This document shows positions 53,379 through 64,000 of a DNA stretch of 64,000 bases, piece after piece. A program made the translations under genes and the position numbers. Each line of letters opens with the position of its first letter. Positions within the stretch are counted from its first letter, which is position 1. The DNA comes from Alistipes indistinctus YIT 12060 (GTDB lineage Bacteria; Bacteroidota; Bacteroidia; Bacteroidales; Rikenellaceae), in assembly GCF_025144995.1 (NCBI RefSeq), contig NZ_CP102250.1, positions 1,736,001 through 1,800,000 on the forward strand, given 5' to 3'. The notes below the pieces were generated by a model that did not search any database, was not told the DNA's origin, and saw nothing but the letters and a program-made list of their open reading frames with translations.

Positions 53379-54575
53379 TTACCTTCTGAGCCATTGTTCC
53401 GGGTTCAGGTTTTCTGTTTCCTTCCAGATCTCGAAATGCAGCACGCAGTCATCGCTGTCGTCACTGTTCGAGAGGCGCCCGATCACTTGGTTCAAGGTCA
53501 CTTTATCCCCCGTTTTCACATTTACGCTGGCCAGGTTCGAGTAAGTGGTCAGGTAGTTACCGTGGCGGATTATGACGGTATTGTTGAGTCCCTGCACGAA
53601 GACAATCTGGGTGATATCGCCCTCGAATACCGCACGTACTTCCGCGCCGCTTCCCGAAGCGATATTGACGCCCTTGTTGTTTACCATCAAACCTTTCTGT
53701 GTGGCGTGCGGATGGACGCCGTAGCGGTCTACGATCACGCCTCCGCGGACGGGATAGGGCAGCAGGCCTTTGTTTTGGTCGAACCGTCCCGACAGGTTCG
53801 CGATGTATTCCTCCTGCGCGGCCGATTTCGGAGTCGCGCGGTTTTTACGCGCCTCTTCGGCTATAATCGCCTGAATACGCTGTTGCAGTTTGTTGATCTG
53901 GCTCTGTTTTTTGCGGATTTCCGACGACAGTTTACCCGATTTCGTATTGATTTCGGACAGGGATGATTGGTACTGCTTTTCATCTTTGCCTAACGAGGAG
54001 ACCTCTTGTGTACGCGTGTCGCGGACTTTGGTCAGTTCCGCTTTCCTGTTTTCGAGCTCTCCGATCTGTACGTGAAGCGAATCGGCTACGGATTTAATCT
54101 GTTCGGCTTTCTGCTGACGCATGCGGTTGTAGCGGCGCATGTAGGAGATACGTCGCGTGGCGTCGTTGAAATCCTTCGAAGCGAACAGAAAGACGAGAAA
54201 ATTGTTCAGTTTGTAGTTCTTGTAGGCAGCATAAACCATATCCGCGTACTCTTTCCGCAATTGGGTCAATTCGTTCTGCATCGCGTGAACGGTGTCGTTT
54301 TTGGTGCCGATATCGCCGTTGATCACCTGGGTTTGTTTTTCGAGGTTCGCGATGATCTGCTTACGGTTGCGAATACGATTCTGGATCAGTTTGAGTTGGT
54401 TTTGGGTTACCTGCTTATCTTTTTTTGTTTTGGCCAGCAGTTCGTTTGTGGCGCGAATCTCCTCTTCGGCCCTGCGGATTTCGTCACGCAGCGCATTGAG
54501 ACTTTGGTTTTGCGCCGCGAGGTTCAGTGCGCAAAAGAGCGCTGCGAGAATTAACAGCAAACGGGGTCGGTTCAT
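53379..54575 (-). CDS. EnvC-like murein hydrolase activator (degenerate M23)
   Basis: The 398-residue protein has a signal peptide (ending LNLAAQ), a long coiled coil (about 25-250, rich in Gln/Lys/Glu), and a C-terminal LytM/M23 domain (about 285-398). Active M23 enzymes need an H..D pair and an HxH ligand set. Here the Asp-containing motif reads NNKGVNIAS, and the YAHL motif is replaced by YSNL, while LHFEIW remains. The zinc site is thus incomplete, as in E. coli EnvC, which activates amidases instead of cutting the wall itself. It should act in daughter-cell separation. Its ATG overlaps the stop of the TPR gene by 4 bases (ATGA), so translation is coupled. Confidence 0.9.
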   Translation of the reverse strand: MNRPRLLLILAALFCALNLAAQNQSLNALRDEIRRAEEEIRATNELLAKTKKDKQVTQNQLKLIQNRIRNRKQIIANLEKQTQVINGDIGTKNDTVHAMQNELTQLRKEYADMVYAAYKNYKLNNFLVFLFASKDFNDATRRISYMRRYNRMRQQKAEQIKSVADSLHVQIGELENRKAELTKVRDTRTQEVSSLGKDEKQYQSSLSEINTKSGKLSSEIRKKQSQINKLQQRIQAIIAEEARKNRATPKSAAQEEYIANLSGRFDQNKGLLPYPVRGGVIVDRYGVHPHATQKGLMVNNKGVNIASGSGAEVRAVFEGDITQIVFVQGLNNTVIIRHGNYLTTYSNLASVNVKTGDKVTLNQVIGRLSNSDDSDDCVLHFEIWKETENLNPEQWLRR

Positions 54576-56314
54576 TTTGTCTCTACCTGTTTAAGTCGTT
54601 TGTCTATCTCTTCTGAATCGTATCCCTTCTCCCGGGCCTTTTCCCAGTAAAAAACGGCCATGAAGTTATCTTTCAGCGCATAGAGGATGTCCCCGTAATG
54701 CAGGAACAATTCGTCGCTGCCGCTTTGGTCCAGAGCAAGGGCCTGCTGCATGAGCGTTTTGGCCTCTTCGTACCGCCCCAGCTTAAAAAGCACCCAGGCC
54801 CGCGTGTCGAGGTAGGTCGGGTTGTTTGGCGACAGTTCACAGGCTTTTTCAGACATTTTATCGGCCAGCGACAGTTTTTCGTCTTTTTCGCTCAGGTAAT
54901 AGCTGTAATTGTTGAGAATCATAGAATTGTCCGGATCGTACTTCAGCCCCTTGCGGTAATAGCCGTAAGCGCCCGGACCGTCTTCCATTTTCTGCCTGTT
55001 GTCGCCCAATGTTCCGTAAATCACACTTCGCAGCGAATCGGTACGGGTCAGTTTCAATGCCTTGAGAAACTCCTTTTCCGCACCGGCATAATCTTCCATG
55101 AAGTAGAACATGCCGAATCCTTTGCGCAGGTAAAATTCGGGATCGGACGGAAATTTTTCGAGCGCCAGTGTGGTGTATTTGGCTACCGAATCAGGATGTT
55201 TGAGGTATGACTCCATGTCGAGAATCTCGGTAAATACCTCCCGTTGCGGTGCCGAGTCGGTGACATGGGATTTGTAGAGTTGCAGCGCACCTTCGAGATT
55301 GCCCGATGAAATCAGGTGGTTGCCGTACAGTTGCGTGATGCGAAAATCGTTCGGGTTTTTGATTGCCAGATCCGAGATCAGGTTGTTGATCTGGAAAAAA
55401 TTGGCGCGGTAGAAATCTTTCGAAGAGGTGATCTCTTTGAAGAAATCTATCTTCGTCTCGAGCGGAATGTCGTTGGCTTCGAATAGCTGGCGGGCTGTCG
55501 AGAGGAAATTCACGTCGTCGCCCCGGCGTTTGTAAAATTCGTTCAGCGAGACCAATACCTGTGTATTGTTGGGGCTGAGCGTCCGGGCCTGCTTGTAGGC
55601 GTCCAGCGCCAGCGAGTCGCGTCCTATCGCCGCATAGGTTTCGGCCAGTGCGACGAAATTCGAGGCATCGTACGGGAAGTTTGCCGTCAGTTCCTTGGCT
55701 TCCCGGAGCGCTTTATCGTACAGTTTTACATTGATCAACAACTGCCGTTTGTAGCCTGACACTCCTTCGATGATCCCGAAACGGGTTTCGGCCGTGTCGA
55801 GTACCGAGATGGCCGAAAAAGGCTGTCCCTGCTGTTCGTACAAAGCTGCGAGGCGTACGTAGTTATCGGGATTGCCTGGTGCGAGTTTCAGCAGTTTGTT
55901 GTAAACCCGCAGCGCTGAATCGTAAGCTTTCGTTCCCAGATAGAGCTGTCCGAGTTGGGTGAGATACCACGTATTCGCCGAATCGAGCCGCAAAGCGTTG
56001 CGGCTGTAAGGAATTGCCTGTTGGGGTGTTTGGGCAAACAGGTTGGCCAACTCGTAATAGGTCGGTGCGTGCAGCGAATCCAGTTTGAGCACCTCGCCGA
56101 ACAGTGCGGCGCTGCGACGGGGATCACCGTGCATCAGGCTGTTTTTGAGTCCTTCCGTATAGAGGAAAGTGGCCCGTTCCGGTGTCGGATAGTATTTGGC
56201 GGCACGCACGGTCGGATCTGCCGCAGCCCCCCGCGACCCTCCGTGCGAAACGACGGAGCAGGAGAGGAGAACGGTGGCCGTAACGGCGATATAGAACAAG
56301 TTGCTTCCCTTCAT
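54572..56314 (-). CDS. Tetratricopeptide-repeat lipoprotein
   Basis: The 580-residue protein begins with a lipoprotein signal (MKGSNLFYIAVTATVLLSCS, lipobox LLSC, cysteine near residue 19). Many TPR units run through almost the whole length. Examples are APTYYELANLFAQTPQQAI, TWYLTQLGQLYLGTKAYDSALRVY, DNYVRLAALYEQQGQPFSAI and NPTYLDTRAWVLFKLGRYEEA. TPR arrays are scaffolds for protein complexes; the partners are unknown. The coupled envC gene points to envelope or division work. In several Bacteroidetes a TPR gene sits upstream of envC, often with another lipoprotein gene between them, absent here. Confidence 0.88.
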   Translation of the reverse strand: MKGSNLFYIAVTATVLLSCSVVSHGGSRGAAADPTVRAAKYYPTPERATFLYTEGLKNSLMHGDPRRSAALFGEVLKLDSLHAPTYYELANLFAQTPQQAIPYSRNALRLDSANTWYLTQLGQLYLGTKAYDSALRVYNKLLKLAPGNPDNYVRLAALYEQQGQPFSAISVLDTAETRFGIIEGVSGYKRQLLINVKLYDKALREAKELTANFPYDASNFVALAETYAAIGRDSLALDAYKQARTLSPNNTQVLVSLNEFYKRRGDDVNFLSTARQLFEANDIPLETKIDFFKEITSSKDFYRANFFQINNLISDLAIKNPNDFRITQLYGNHLISSGNLEGALQLYKSHVTDSAPQREVFTEILDMESYLKHPDSVAKYTTLALEKFPSDPEFYLRKGFGMFYFMEDYAGAEKEFLKALKLTRTDSLRSVIYGTLGDNRQKMEDGPGAYGYYRKGLKYDPDNSMILNNYSYYLSEKDEKLSLADKMSEKACELSPNNPTYLDTRAWVLFKLGRYEEAKTLMQQALALDQSGSDELFLHYGDILYALKDNFMAVFYWEKAREKGYDSEEIDKRLKQVETK

Positions 56315-56334
56315 AGGCTTGGATCGGTGGGGGA

Positions 56335-57366
56335 TTAGATCACCGAATCGAACTGGCGCAGGAACCTGACGTCGTTTTCAAAATAGAGGCGCAGGTCTTT
56401 CACTCCGAATTTCAGCATTGCGATCCGTTCAACTCCCATGCCGAATGCGAAGCCGGAATATTTTTCCGGATCGATACCCGATGCCTCGAGTACATTGGGG
56501 TCTACCATTCCACAGCCCATGATTTCGAGCCATCCGGTGTGCTTGCAGACGTTGCATCCCTTGCCCCCGCAGAGGTTGCAGGAGACGTCTACTTCGGCCG
56601 AAGGTTCGGTAAACGGGAAATAGGAGGGGCGCATACGGATCCGGCTCTTCTCGCCGAACATCTCTTTGGCAAAGTAGAGGATGCTCTGCTTCATGTCTGC
56701 GAACGAGACATTTTCGTCGACGTAGAGTCCTTCGACCTGATGGAAAATGCAGTGCGCGCGGTACGAGATAGCCTCGTTGCGGAACACGCGGCCCGGGCAA
56801 ATCACGCGAATGGGCGGTTTCTGGTGCTCCATCGTGCGGACCTGAATCGAACTGGTGTGCGTGCGCAGCAGGATATCGGGGTTCTTTTCGATGAAGAAGG
56901 TATCCTGCATGTCGCGGGCCGGATGTTCGGGCGGAAAGTTCAGGGCCGAGAAAACATGCCAGTCGTCCTCGATTTCAGGGCCTTCGGCTACCGTGTAGCC
57001 CAGGCGCGCAAAAATGCTGACGATCTCGTTTTTGACCAATGAGATCGGATGGCGGCTGCCGATAGGATCGTTGCTGCCCGGGCGGCTCATGTCGATCCAT
57101 GCACCGCTGTCGGCGGTGTTGTTCTCGCTGTTTTCGAGTTCGGTTTTCAGGGCATTGATCTTTTCGATCGCACGGGTCTTCAGCGTATTGATTTTCTGAC
57201 CCAGTTCCCGTTTCATTTCGGGGGCCACGGTTTTGAATTCGTCCAGGATGTCGTTGAGCTGACCCTTACGGCCGAGCAGCCGCACGCGGAACTCTTCGAT
57301 CTCCGCCGCAGCCTGCGGTTTGAACTCTTCAACCCGTTTGAGCAGGTCGTTTATTTTCTCAATCAT
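56335..57366 (-). CDS. pheS: Phenylalanyl-tRNA synthetase alpha subunit
   Basis: PheS with PheT forms the heterotetramer that charges tRNA-Phe. The 343 residues have the N-terminal coiled coil (MIEKINDLLKRVEEFKPQ) that grips the tRNA. The class II catalytic domain follows: GSRHPISLVKNEIVSIFARLGY (motif 1 region), RTHTSSIQVRTM, FRNEAISYRAHCIFHQVEGLYVD (motif 2) and GFAFGMGVERIAMLKFGV (motif 3). A zinc-like CNLCGGKGCNVCKHTGW insertion is present, as in many bacteria. pheT is not adjacent, so the two subunits are encoded apart. It starts a minus-strand unit 21 bases upstream of the TPR lipoprotein gene. Confidence 0.97.
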   Translation of the reverse strand: MIEKINDLLKRVEEFKPQAAAEIEEFRVRLLGRKGQLNDILDEFKTVAPEMKRELGQKINTLKTRAIEKINALKTELENSENNTADSGAWIDMSRPGSNDPIGSRHPISLVKNEIVSIFARLGYTVAEGPEIEDDWHVFSALNFPPEHPARDMQDTFFIEKNPDILLRTHTSSIQVRTMEHQKPPIRVICPGRVFRNEAISYRAHCIFHQVEGLYVDENVSFADMKQSILYFAKEMFGEKSRIRMRPSYFPFTEPSAEVDVSCNLCGGKGCNVCKHTGWLEIMGCGMVDPNVLEASGIDPEKYSGFAFGMGVERIAMLKFGVKDLRLYFENDVRFLRQFDSVI

Positions 57367-57532
57367 CTTTATTGTTGGCTGTTTTTTCGCTATATTTACA
57401 CGTTATAGTAAAAGAATTCCGATCTTTGAACGTTTTCAATAGACGGACACCCTTCAGGCCGGTGCGATACGGATCGTAAACCTTAACCGTTCGGGGTTAT
57501 TTAACAGACAAAGTTAAGAATTTATTTTGAAG

Positions 57533-59830
57533 ATGACCCACCTCAGAGGCATAATTACGCTGATCCTGCTGCTCTCGGCCACGCTGGCATCGGCCCAGCG
57601 CGTGGGACTCGTGCTGAGCGGCGGGGGCGCCAAAGGGCTTTACCACATCGGCGTGATCAAAGCTTTGGAAGAGAACGGCATTCCGATCGATTATGTGTCG
57701 GGTACCTCGATGGGTGCGATTATCGCGGGCCTGTATGCTATCGGTTATACTCCGGAGCAGATGGCGGAAATTTTCGAATCGAACCAGATCAAATACTGGA
57801 TGTCCGGCAAGATCGAGGACAAATATATCTATTATTTCAAACAGCGCCGGCCCAATGCCGCAATGATTACGCTGCGGATCGATTTCCGCAATCCCCAGCG
57901 GATAGCGAAATTGCAGCTCCCGACGAGCTTGATTCAGTCGAACACACTCGATCTGGCTTTCGTCGAATTTTTCTCGGGACCCTCGGCCCAGTGCGGCGGT
58001 GACTTCGACAAGCTTTTCGTTCCGTTCCGCTGCATCGCTACCGACGCGGCCGCACGCAAAGAGGTGGTTTACCGCGGGGGGGATCTCGGCAAAGCGATCC
58101 GCGCGTCGATGACCATTCCGCTCGTATTCCGCCCGATCAAACAGGATTCCACGCTACTTTACGACGGCGGCATCTACAACAACTTCCCGTGGCAGGTGTT
58201 GCAGGAGGATTTCAAGCCGGATATCCTCATCGGCAGCAAATGTGTCGAAGGCAACTCCAAACCCAAGGAAGACAACCCGATGGAGCAGATCCTCGCGCTG
58301 ACGATGATGCATACCGATTATGACCTTCCTTCGGACGAAGACATTCTGATAGACCATACGTTCGACGATGTGACGACGCTCGATTTCAGTAAAGCGGCTT
58401 ATGTGATCGACCGGGGCTATCAGGACGCGATGGCTAAAATGCCGCAGATTCTCGAGCGTGTCGTGCGCCGGGCCGACACTACAGAATTGGACCTGCGCCG
58501 GGCGGCTTACCGCATGTCGTTGCCGAAACTGGTGTTCGACAAGTACGAAATCAGCGGGATGGGCAAGAAGCAGACGCAGTACATGAAGCGGATTTTGCAG
58601 CTCGACAAAAAACTCGAAGAGCAGAAGTTGTTCGATTTCGACCAGTTCCGTTCCGAATATTTCAAAATGCTATCCGAAGGCGAAATTGAGGGCGATTTCC
58701 CTGACGTCGCTTATAACGACACGACCAAATCGTTTCAGTTGGATCTGCACCTGCGCACCAAACCGAGCCTCAAGTTGATGTTCGGCGGTAATATCTCTTC
58801 CACGTCGATGAACCAGGCTTATGTGGGAGTAGAGTACCGGCGGCTCGGACGCAACATGCATACCTACAATTTCGACGGTTATTTCAGCGCGCTTTACTCT
58901 TCGGTCTTCGTCGGGGGACGGAACGACTTTTTCTGGAAAATTCCCTTTGCGGTCGATTACGGATTTTATTACAACTACTACAACTTTTTCAAGAGCGACT
59001 TCGGGATGCTCTCCAAGCATAACGACCTGAGTTTCGCCAAGCAGGGCGACCTGCACCTGACCGCCGGGCTGAGCATGCCGACCGACCGTTTCCAGGCTTT
59101 CTCGATGCGTTTCAACATTGGCCGGGAAAATTTCCGCTATTTCCAGAGCACCGGTCATTCGGACGACGATGTGATGGACCAGAGCCGGTTTCCGTTCCTG
59201 GGCGTCAAACTCGAACTGGCCCGCAACAATCTCAATTACCTGATGTATCCCACACGCGGACTCAGGCAGTCGATCTCGGCGATCTATGTCAGCGGATTGG
59301 AATACTATACCCCCGGCACGTTTGCACCTACGGCGGATCGCGTCGAGGAGAACCGCTACTGGTTCGGGGCCCGGTTTACACGCGAGCAGTACTTCCGCAT
59401 TGCGAAGTGGTTTTCACTCGGCTACTTGGTCGACGGGGTGATTACGACCCATCCGTCGTTCTCGAACGAATATGCGACGAACATCTCTTCGCCCGCCTTC
59501 CAGCCGACGCCGCACAGCCGGCTGGTTTACCTGAAGGATTTCCGCAGCAAGTCGTTTATTGGCGGTGGAATCATCCCGACGTTCGAATTCGGACCGAGGT
59601 TCTATTTGAAAAACAGCGTTTATGCGTTTTTGCCGGAAGATGCGAACAAAAGTACGGCCGACGTGCGCAAGCGGTTACGCTACATTTTCAATTCATCGCT
59701 GGTGTACCAGACGCATATCGGCCCGATCAGCCTGACCCTGTCGAAATATGATGCGACGACGAGCCACAACTGGTTCCTTACCTTTAATTTCGGCTTTATG
59801 TTGTTCAACGGAAGCGGCCTATTCTATTGA
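57533..59830 (+). CDS. Patatin-like phospholipase fused to an outer-membrane beta-barrel
   Basis: The 765-residue protein has a signal peptide (cut near TLASAQ). Its patatin domain (about 23-300) has the oxyanion loop GGGAKG, the nucleophile Ser59 in GTSMG, and the Asp in YDGGIYNNFP, so the Ser-Asp dyad is intact. A POTRA-like linker follows (about 330-410). The C-terminal half (about 430-765) is a BamA/surface-antigen-like 16-strand barrel ending in the aromatic GSGLFY. It matches the type VD autotransporter layout known from PlpD, and in Bacteroidetes from PorV-independent patatins. It likely hydrolyses phospholipids at the cell surface or in the periplasm. The ATG at 57533 was chosen; a TTG at 57527 adds two residues. 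Divergent from pheS. Confidence 0.88.
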   Translation: MTHLRGIITLILLLSATLASAQRVGLVLSGGGAKGLYHIGVIKALEENGIPIDYVSGTSMGAIIAGLYAIGYTPEQMAEIFESNQIKYWMSGKIEDKYIYYFKQRRPNAAMITLRIDFRNPQRIAKLQLPTSLIQSNTLDLAFVEFFSGPSAQCGGDFDKLFVPFRCIATDAAARKEVVYRGGDLGKAIRASMTIPLVFRPIKQDSTLLYDGGIYNNFPWQVLQEDFKPDILIGSKCVEGNSKPKEDNPMEQILALTMMHTDYDLPSDEDILIDHTFDDVTTLDFSKAAYVIDRGYQDAMAKMPQILERVVRRADTTELDLRRAAYRMSLPKLVFDKYEISGMGKKQTQYMKRILQLDKKLEEQKLFDFDQFRSEYFKMLSEGEIEGDFPDVAYNDTTKSFQLDLHLRTKPSLKLMFGGNISSTSMNQAYVGVEYRRLGRNMHTYNFDGYFSALYSSVFVGGRNDFFWKIPFAVDYGFYYNYYNFFKSDFGMLSKHNDLSFAKQGDLHLTAGLSMPTDRFQAFSMRFNIGRENFRYFQSTGHSDDDVMDQSRFPFLGVKLELARNNLNYLMYPTRGLRQSISAIYVSGLEYYTPGTFAPTADRVEENRYWFGARFTREQYFRIAKWFSLGYLVDGVITTHPSFSNEYATNISSPAFQPTPHSRLVYLKDFRSKSFIGGGIIPTFEFGPRFYLKNSVYAFLPEDANKSTADVRKRLRYIFNSSLVYQTHIGPISLTLSKYDATTSHNWFLTFNFGFMLFNGSGLFY

Positions 59831-59986
59831 TCTGAAAAGGATCGGGAAAATGCGACCGATTTCCTAATCAATATCAAATTGGTTTCAAGGCGTGAAACAC
59901 CTGTTCCGGAGGCAATTTTTATCTGGGGACTGTAGGATTTTCTGATGAAGGGATTCCTTGTGCGGATGGCTGTCGGGCGGTCCTGG

Positions 59987-60018
59987 TTTGTTATTTTGCG
60001 AAAAAAACGCTATTTTTG
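59987..60018 (+). promoter_or_regulatory. Bacteroidetes-type promoter of efp
   Basis: TTTG (59987-59990), a 20-base spacer and TATTTTTG (60011-60018) match the consensus fully. The start codon at 60041 is 22 bases beyond the -7 box, which also rules out the longer frame upstream. Confidence 0.7.
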
Positions 60019-60040
60019 CACTCACAAAAAAATTACACAG

Positions 60041-60607
60041 ATGGCAACAACAGCAGATATTAAAATCGGAATGTGCATCGAATTCAACGGTAAGACCATG
60101 CAGATCGTTGATTTCCAGCATGTAAAACCGGGCAAGGGGCCTGCATTCGTCCGTACGAAACTCAAGAACCTGGAAAACGGCCGTACGATCGACAATACCT
60201 TCACGGCAGGGGTTGCCATCGAACCGGTTCGCGTAGAACGCCGTCCTTACCAATACCTGTACGAAGACGATATGGGTTGCAATTTCATGCACACCGAGAC
60301 GTTCGAACAGATTATAATCAACCGCGACCTGATTGATAACTCCGACCTGATGAAAGAGGGCCAGGTAGTGGAAGTGATGTTCCACACCGAAAAAGAGACC
60401 GTACTCTCTGCAGAGTTGCCGCCGATCATCGACATGGAGGTGACTTATACCGAACCGGGTGTCAAAGGCGATACCGCTTCGACCAACTCGCTGAAACCCG
60501 CTACGGTCGAGACCGGTGCTACGATCAAGGTTCCGCTGTTCATCCAGACCGGCGAGAAAATCCGCGTCGATACCCGCACGCGTGAATATTACGAGCGCAT
60601 CAAATAA
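60041..60607 (+). CDS. efp: Elongation factor P
   Basis: EF-P enters the ribosome next to the P-site tRNA and relieves stalling at polyproline stretches. The 188-residue protein has the three-domain family form. It starts [18 protein letters not shown], with the functional loop [18 protein letters not shown] (the tip lysine of PGKG is the usual site of modification). The conserved C-terminal [28 protein letters not shown] follows. ATG 60041 fits the family start; 32 upstream codons in the frame contain the promoter. No modifying enzyme (EpmA/EpmB) is adjacent. It is a single-gene unit closed by a strong terminator. Confidence 0.97.
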   Translation: MATTADIKIGMCIEFNGKTMQIVDFQHVKPGKGPAFVRTKLKNLENGRTIDNTFTAGVAIEPVRVERRPYQYLYEDDMGCNFMHTETFEQIIINRDLIDNSDLMKEGQVVEVMFHTEKETVLSAELPPIIDMEVTYTEPGVKGDTASTNSLKPATVETGATIKVPLFIQTGEKIRVDTRTREYYERIK

Positions 60608-60632
60608 TTACCTTTCATAAAATCTATACCGG

Positions 60633-60662
60633 AGCCGCTCCCCAAAGGGAGCGGCTTTTTTG
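60633..60662 (+). terminator. Terminator of efp
   Basis: AGCCGCTCCC (60633-60642) and GGGAGCGGCT (60647-60656) form a perfect 10-bp stem with a 4-base loop, followed directly by six T residues. A textbook Rho-independent terminator. Confidence 0.9.
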
Positions 60663-60750
60663 TGTTGCCGTACAGCCCTATGGCGGGTATCTTTCCGGCG
60701 AGCGTACTATTTGTCTGTTGCCGGACGTTTTTAAACGGATCGGGGAGGGA

Positions 60751-61482
60751 TTATTTGCGGCGGTCTCGAGCCGGGACAACCGGTTGGGGATCGTTGAAAT
60801 CGACTGGGGGAAGCTTGCTCATCAGCGAGCGCACCTGTGCCGCACGGCGTACGACATAAGACGAAGGTGCGGCGATTTTCATCCGGATCGGATTGGGCAG
60901 CACCGAGGCGATCATCGATGCCTCGTGGCGGTTGAGGTGCTCGGCCGTTTTGCCGTAGACCTGCCGTGCGGGAGCTTCGACGCCGTACATGTTCTCACCC
61001 GTTTCGATCACATTAAGGTAGACTTCCATGATACGCCGCTTGTCCCAGAAAGTCTCGATCAGGAAGGTATAATAGGCTTCGACTGCTTTGCGCGTCCAGG
61101 TACGCGACGGGAGGCAAAAAACGTTCTTTGCGGTTTGTTGCGATATGGTGCTGCCTCCGCGGATGCGGCCCCCTTCGCGGTTCTCGTCGAGCGCCTTGTT
61201 GATGGCGTCCCAGTCGAAACCGCGGTGGGTGAGGAAATTGTTGTCTTCGGTGGCGATCACTGCCCGTACCATCGAGAGGTTGATGCGGTGCAGCGGCACC
61301 CAGTTCGATTGCACGGAGAGCCCCTTGTCCGGGAAGTTTTCTACCAGGCGGAGCACCTTGAGCGGAGTCACAGTGACGGGTATCACCCTGGCGATGAGCA
61401 CAGAACTCACCGAGAGCGTGAAGAAGAAGATCGCCAAATATACAAGCAGCCGTCCGAGGTATCGCATTTGGGTATTTTTCAT
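60751..61482 (-). CDS. mtgA: Monofunctional peptidoglycan glycosyltransferase MtgA
   Basis: MtgA extends peptidoglycan glycan strands from lipid II. The 243-residue protein has an N-terminal membrane helix (about 12-33) and a GT51 domain: ATEDNNFLTHRGFDWDAI (catalytic Glu in EDNNF), RGGSTISQQTAKNVFCLPSRTWTRK, KRRIMEVYLNVIETGENMYGVEAPARQ and HEASMIASVLPNP. There is no transpeptidase domain, which separates it from the PBP1A in this window. The length is typical. It has a TATTTTTG -7 box on the minus strand at 61538-61531. It converges with efp. Confidence 0.95.
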   Translation of the reverse strand: MKNTQMRYLGRLLVYLAIFFFTLSVSSVLIARVIPVTVTPLKVLRLVENFPDKGLSVQSNWVPLHRINLSMVRAVIATEDNNFLTHRGFDWDAINKALDENREGGRIRGGSTISQQTAKNVFCLPSRTWTRKAVEAYYTFLIETFWDKRRIMEVYLNVIETGENMYGVEAPARQVYGKTAEHLNRHEASMIASVLPNPIRMKIAAPSSYVVRRAAQVRSLMSKLPPVDFNDPQPVVPARDRRK

Positions 61483-61600
61483 TTTACGGATCGCGCGGGT
61501 TTCTGGCCGGAGGCCCGGCGCTTCCGGTTACAAAAATAGCGGTAAAATGGATACGATAGCTTCTAAAATGGGTTTTCCGGGTAAAATTAATGCCGTTTAT

Positions 61601-64000
<2,400 letters not shown>

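Overview
The window looks like a chromosome segment of an anaerobic gut-type Bacteroidales bacterium, most likely Alistipes or another Rikenellaceae. The evidence is the TTTG / TAnnTTTG promoters typical of Bacteroidetes, the lack of Shine-Dalgarno sequences, an S46 dipeptidyl-peptidase, a fused acyltransferase of the ornithine/glycine-lipid type, pyruvate:ferredoxin oxidoreductase, a B12-dependent ribonucleotide reductase, and a GC-rich genome with C-ending codons. The genus is an inference from general gene character, not from a database match. No prophage, insertion sequence, CRISPR array or polysaccharide-utilisation locus is seen; nearly all of it is core genome.

Layout. 1-5.5 kb: end of a metal-chelate/B12 ABC importer, tRNA-Glu with rpsT, clpB behind a sigma-54-type promoter, and a small DedA/YqaA-like membrane protein. 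5.8-13 kb (minus strand): nrdJ, a GH43-like secreted glycosidase, folB, a flavodoxin-ferredoxin protein and uvrC. 13-22 kb: an OlsF-like bifunctional acyltransferase, ubiX, a deacetylase with UDP-glucose dehydrogenase, tex and an Xaa-Pro aminopeptidase. Then come an 800-base gene-poor stretch and tRNA-Arg. 22.6-27 kb (plus strand): a degenerate S24-type regulator, ribE, a histidine kinase without a partner, lgt and a SPOR protein. 27-42.7 kb: asd, PBP1A, two tandem trehalases, a large protease-propeller-barrel outer-membrane protein, a SUI1 protein, ssb, purine nucleoside phosphorylase, lpxK, sppA and mrp.

42.7-43.2 kb is a gene-free, AT-rich intergenic region with DnaA-box-like sites. The plus strand changes there from C-rich to G-rich, which is what a replication origin shows. 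Two perfect 16-bp palindromes matching the chromosomal parS (ParB) site lie 7.6 kb away at 50.7 kb, next to mnmG (gidA), a classical origin neighbour. Together these suggest that the window spans the origin/centromere region of the chromosome.

43.2-64 kb: nadA, an S46 peptidase, glnS, a small secreted protein, thiC, parS, mnmG, ybeY, envC with a TPR lipoprotein, pheS, a patatin-barrel protein, efp, mtgA, and the first two thirds of pyruvate:ferredoxin oxidoreductase, cut by the window end. Many genes serve the cell envelope (lgt, lpxK, sppA, PBP1A, mtgA, envC, SPOR protein, OlsF, ugd). The redox and cofactor genes (PFOR, NrdJ, ThiC, NadA, EFR1-like protein) fit an anaerobic life.
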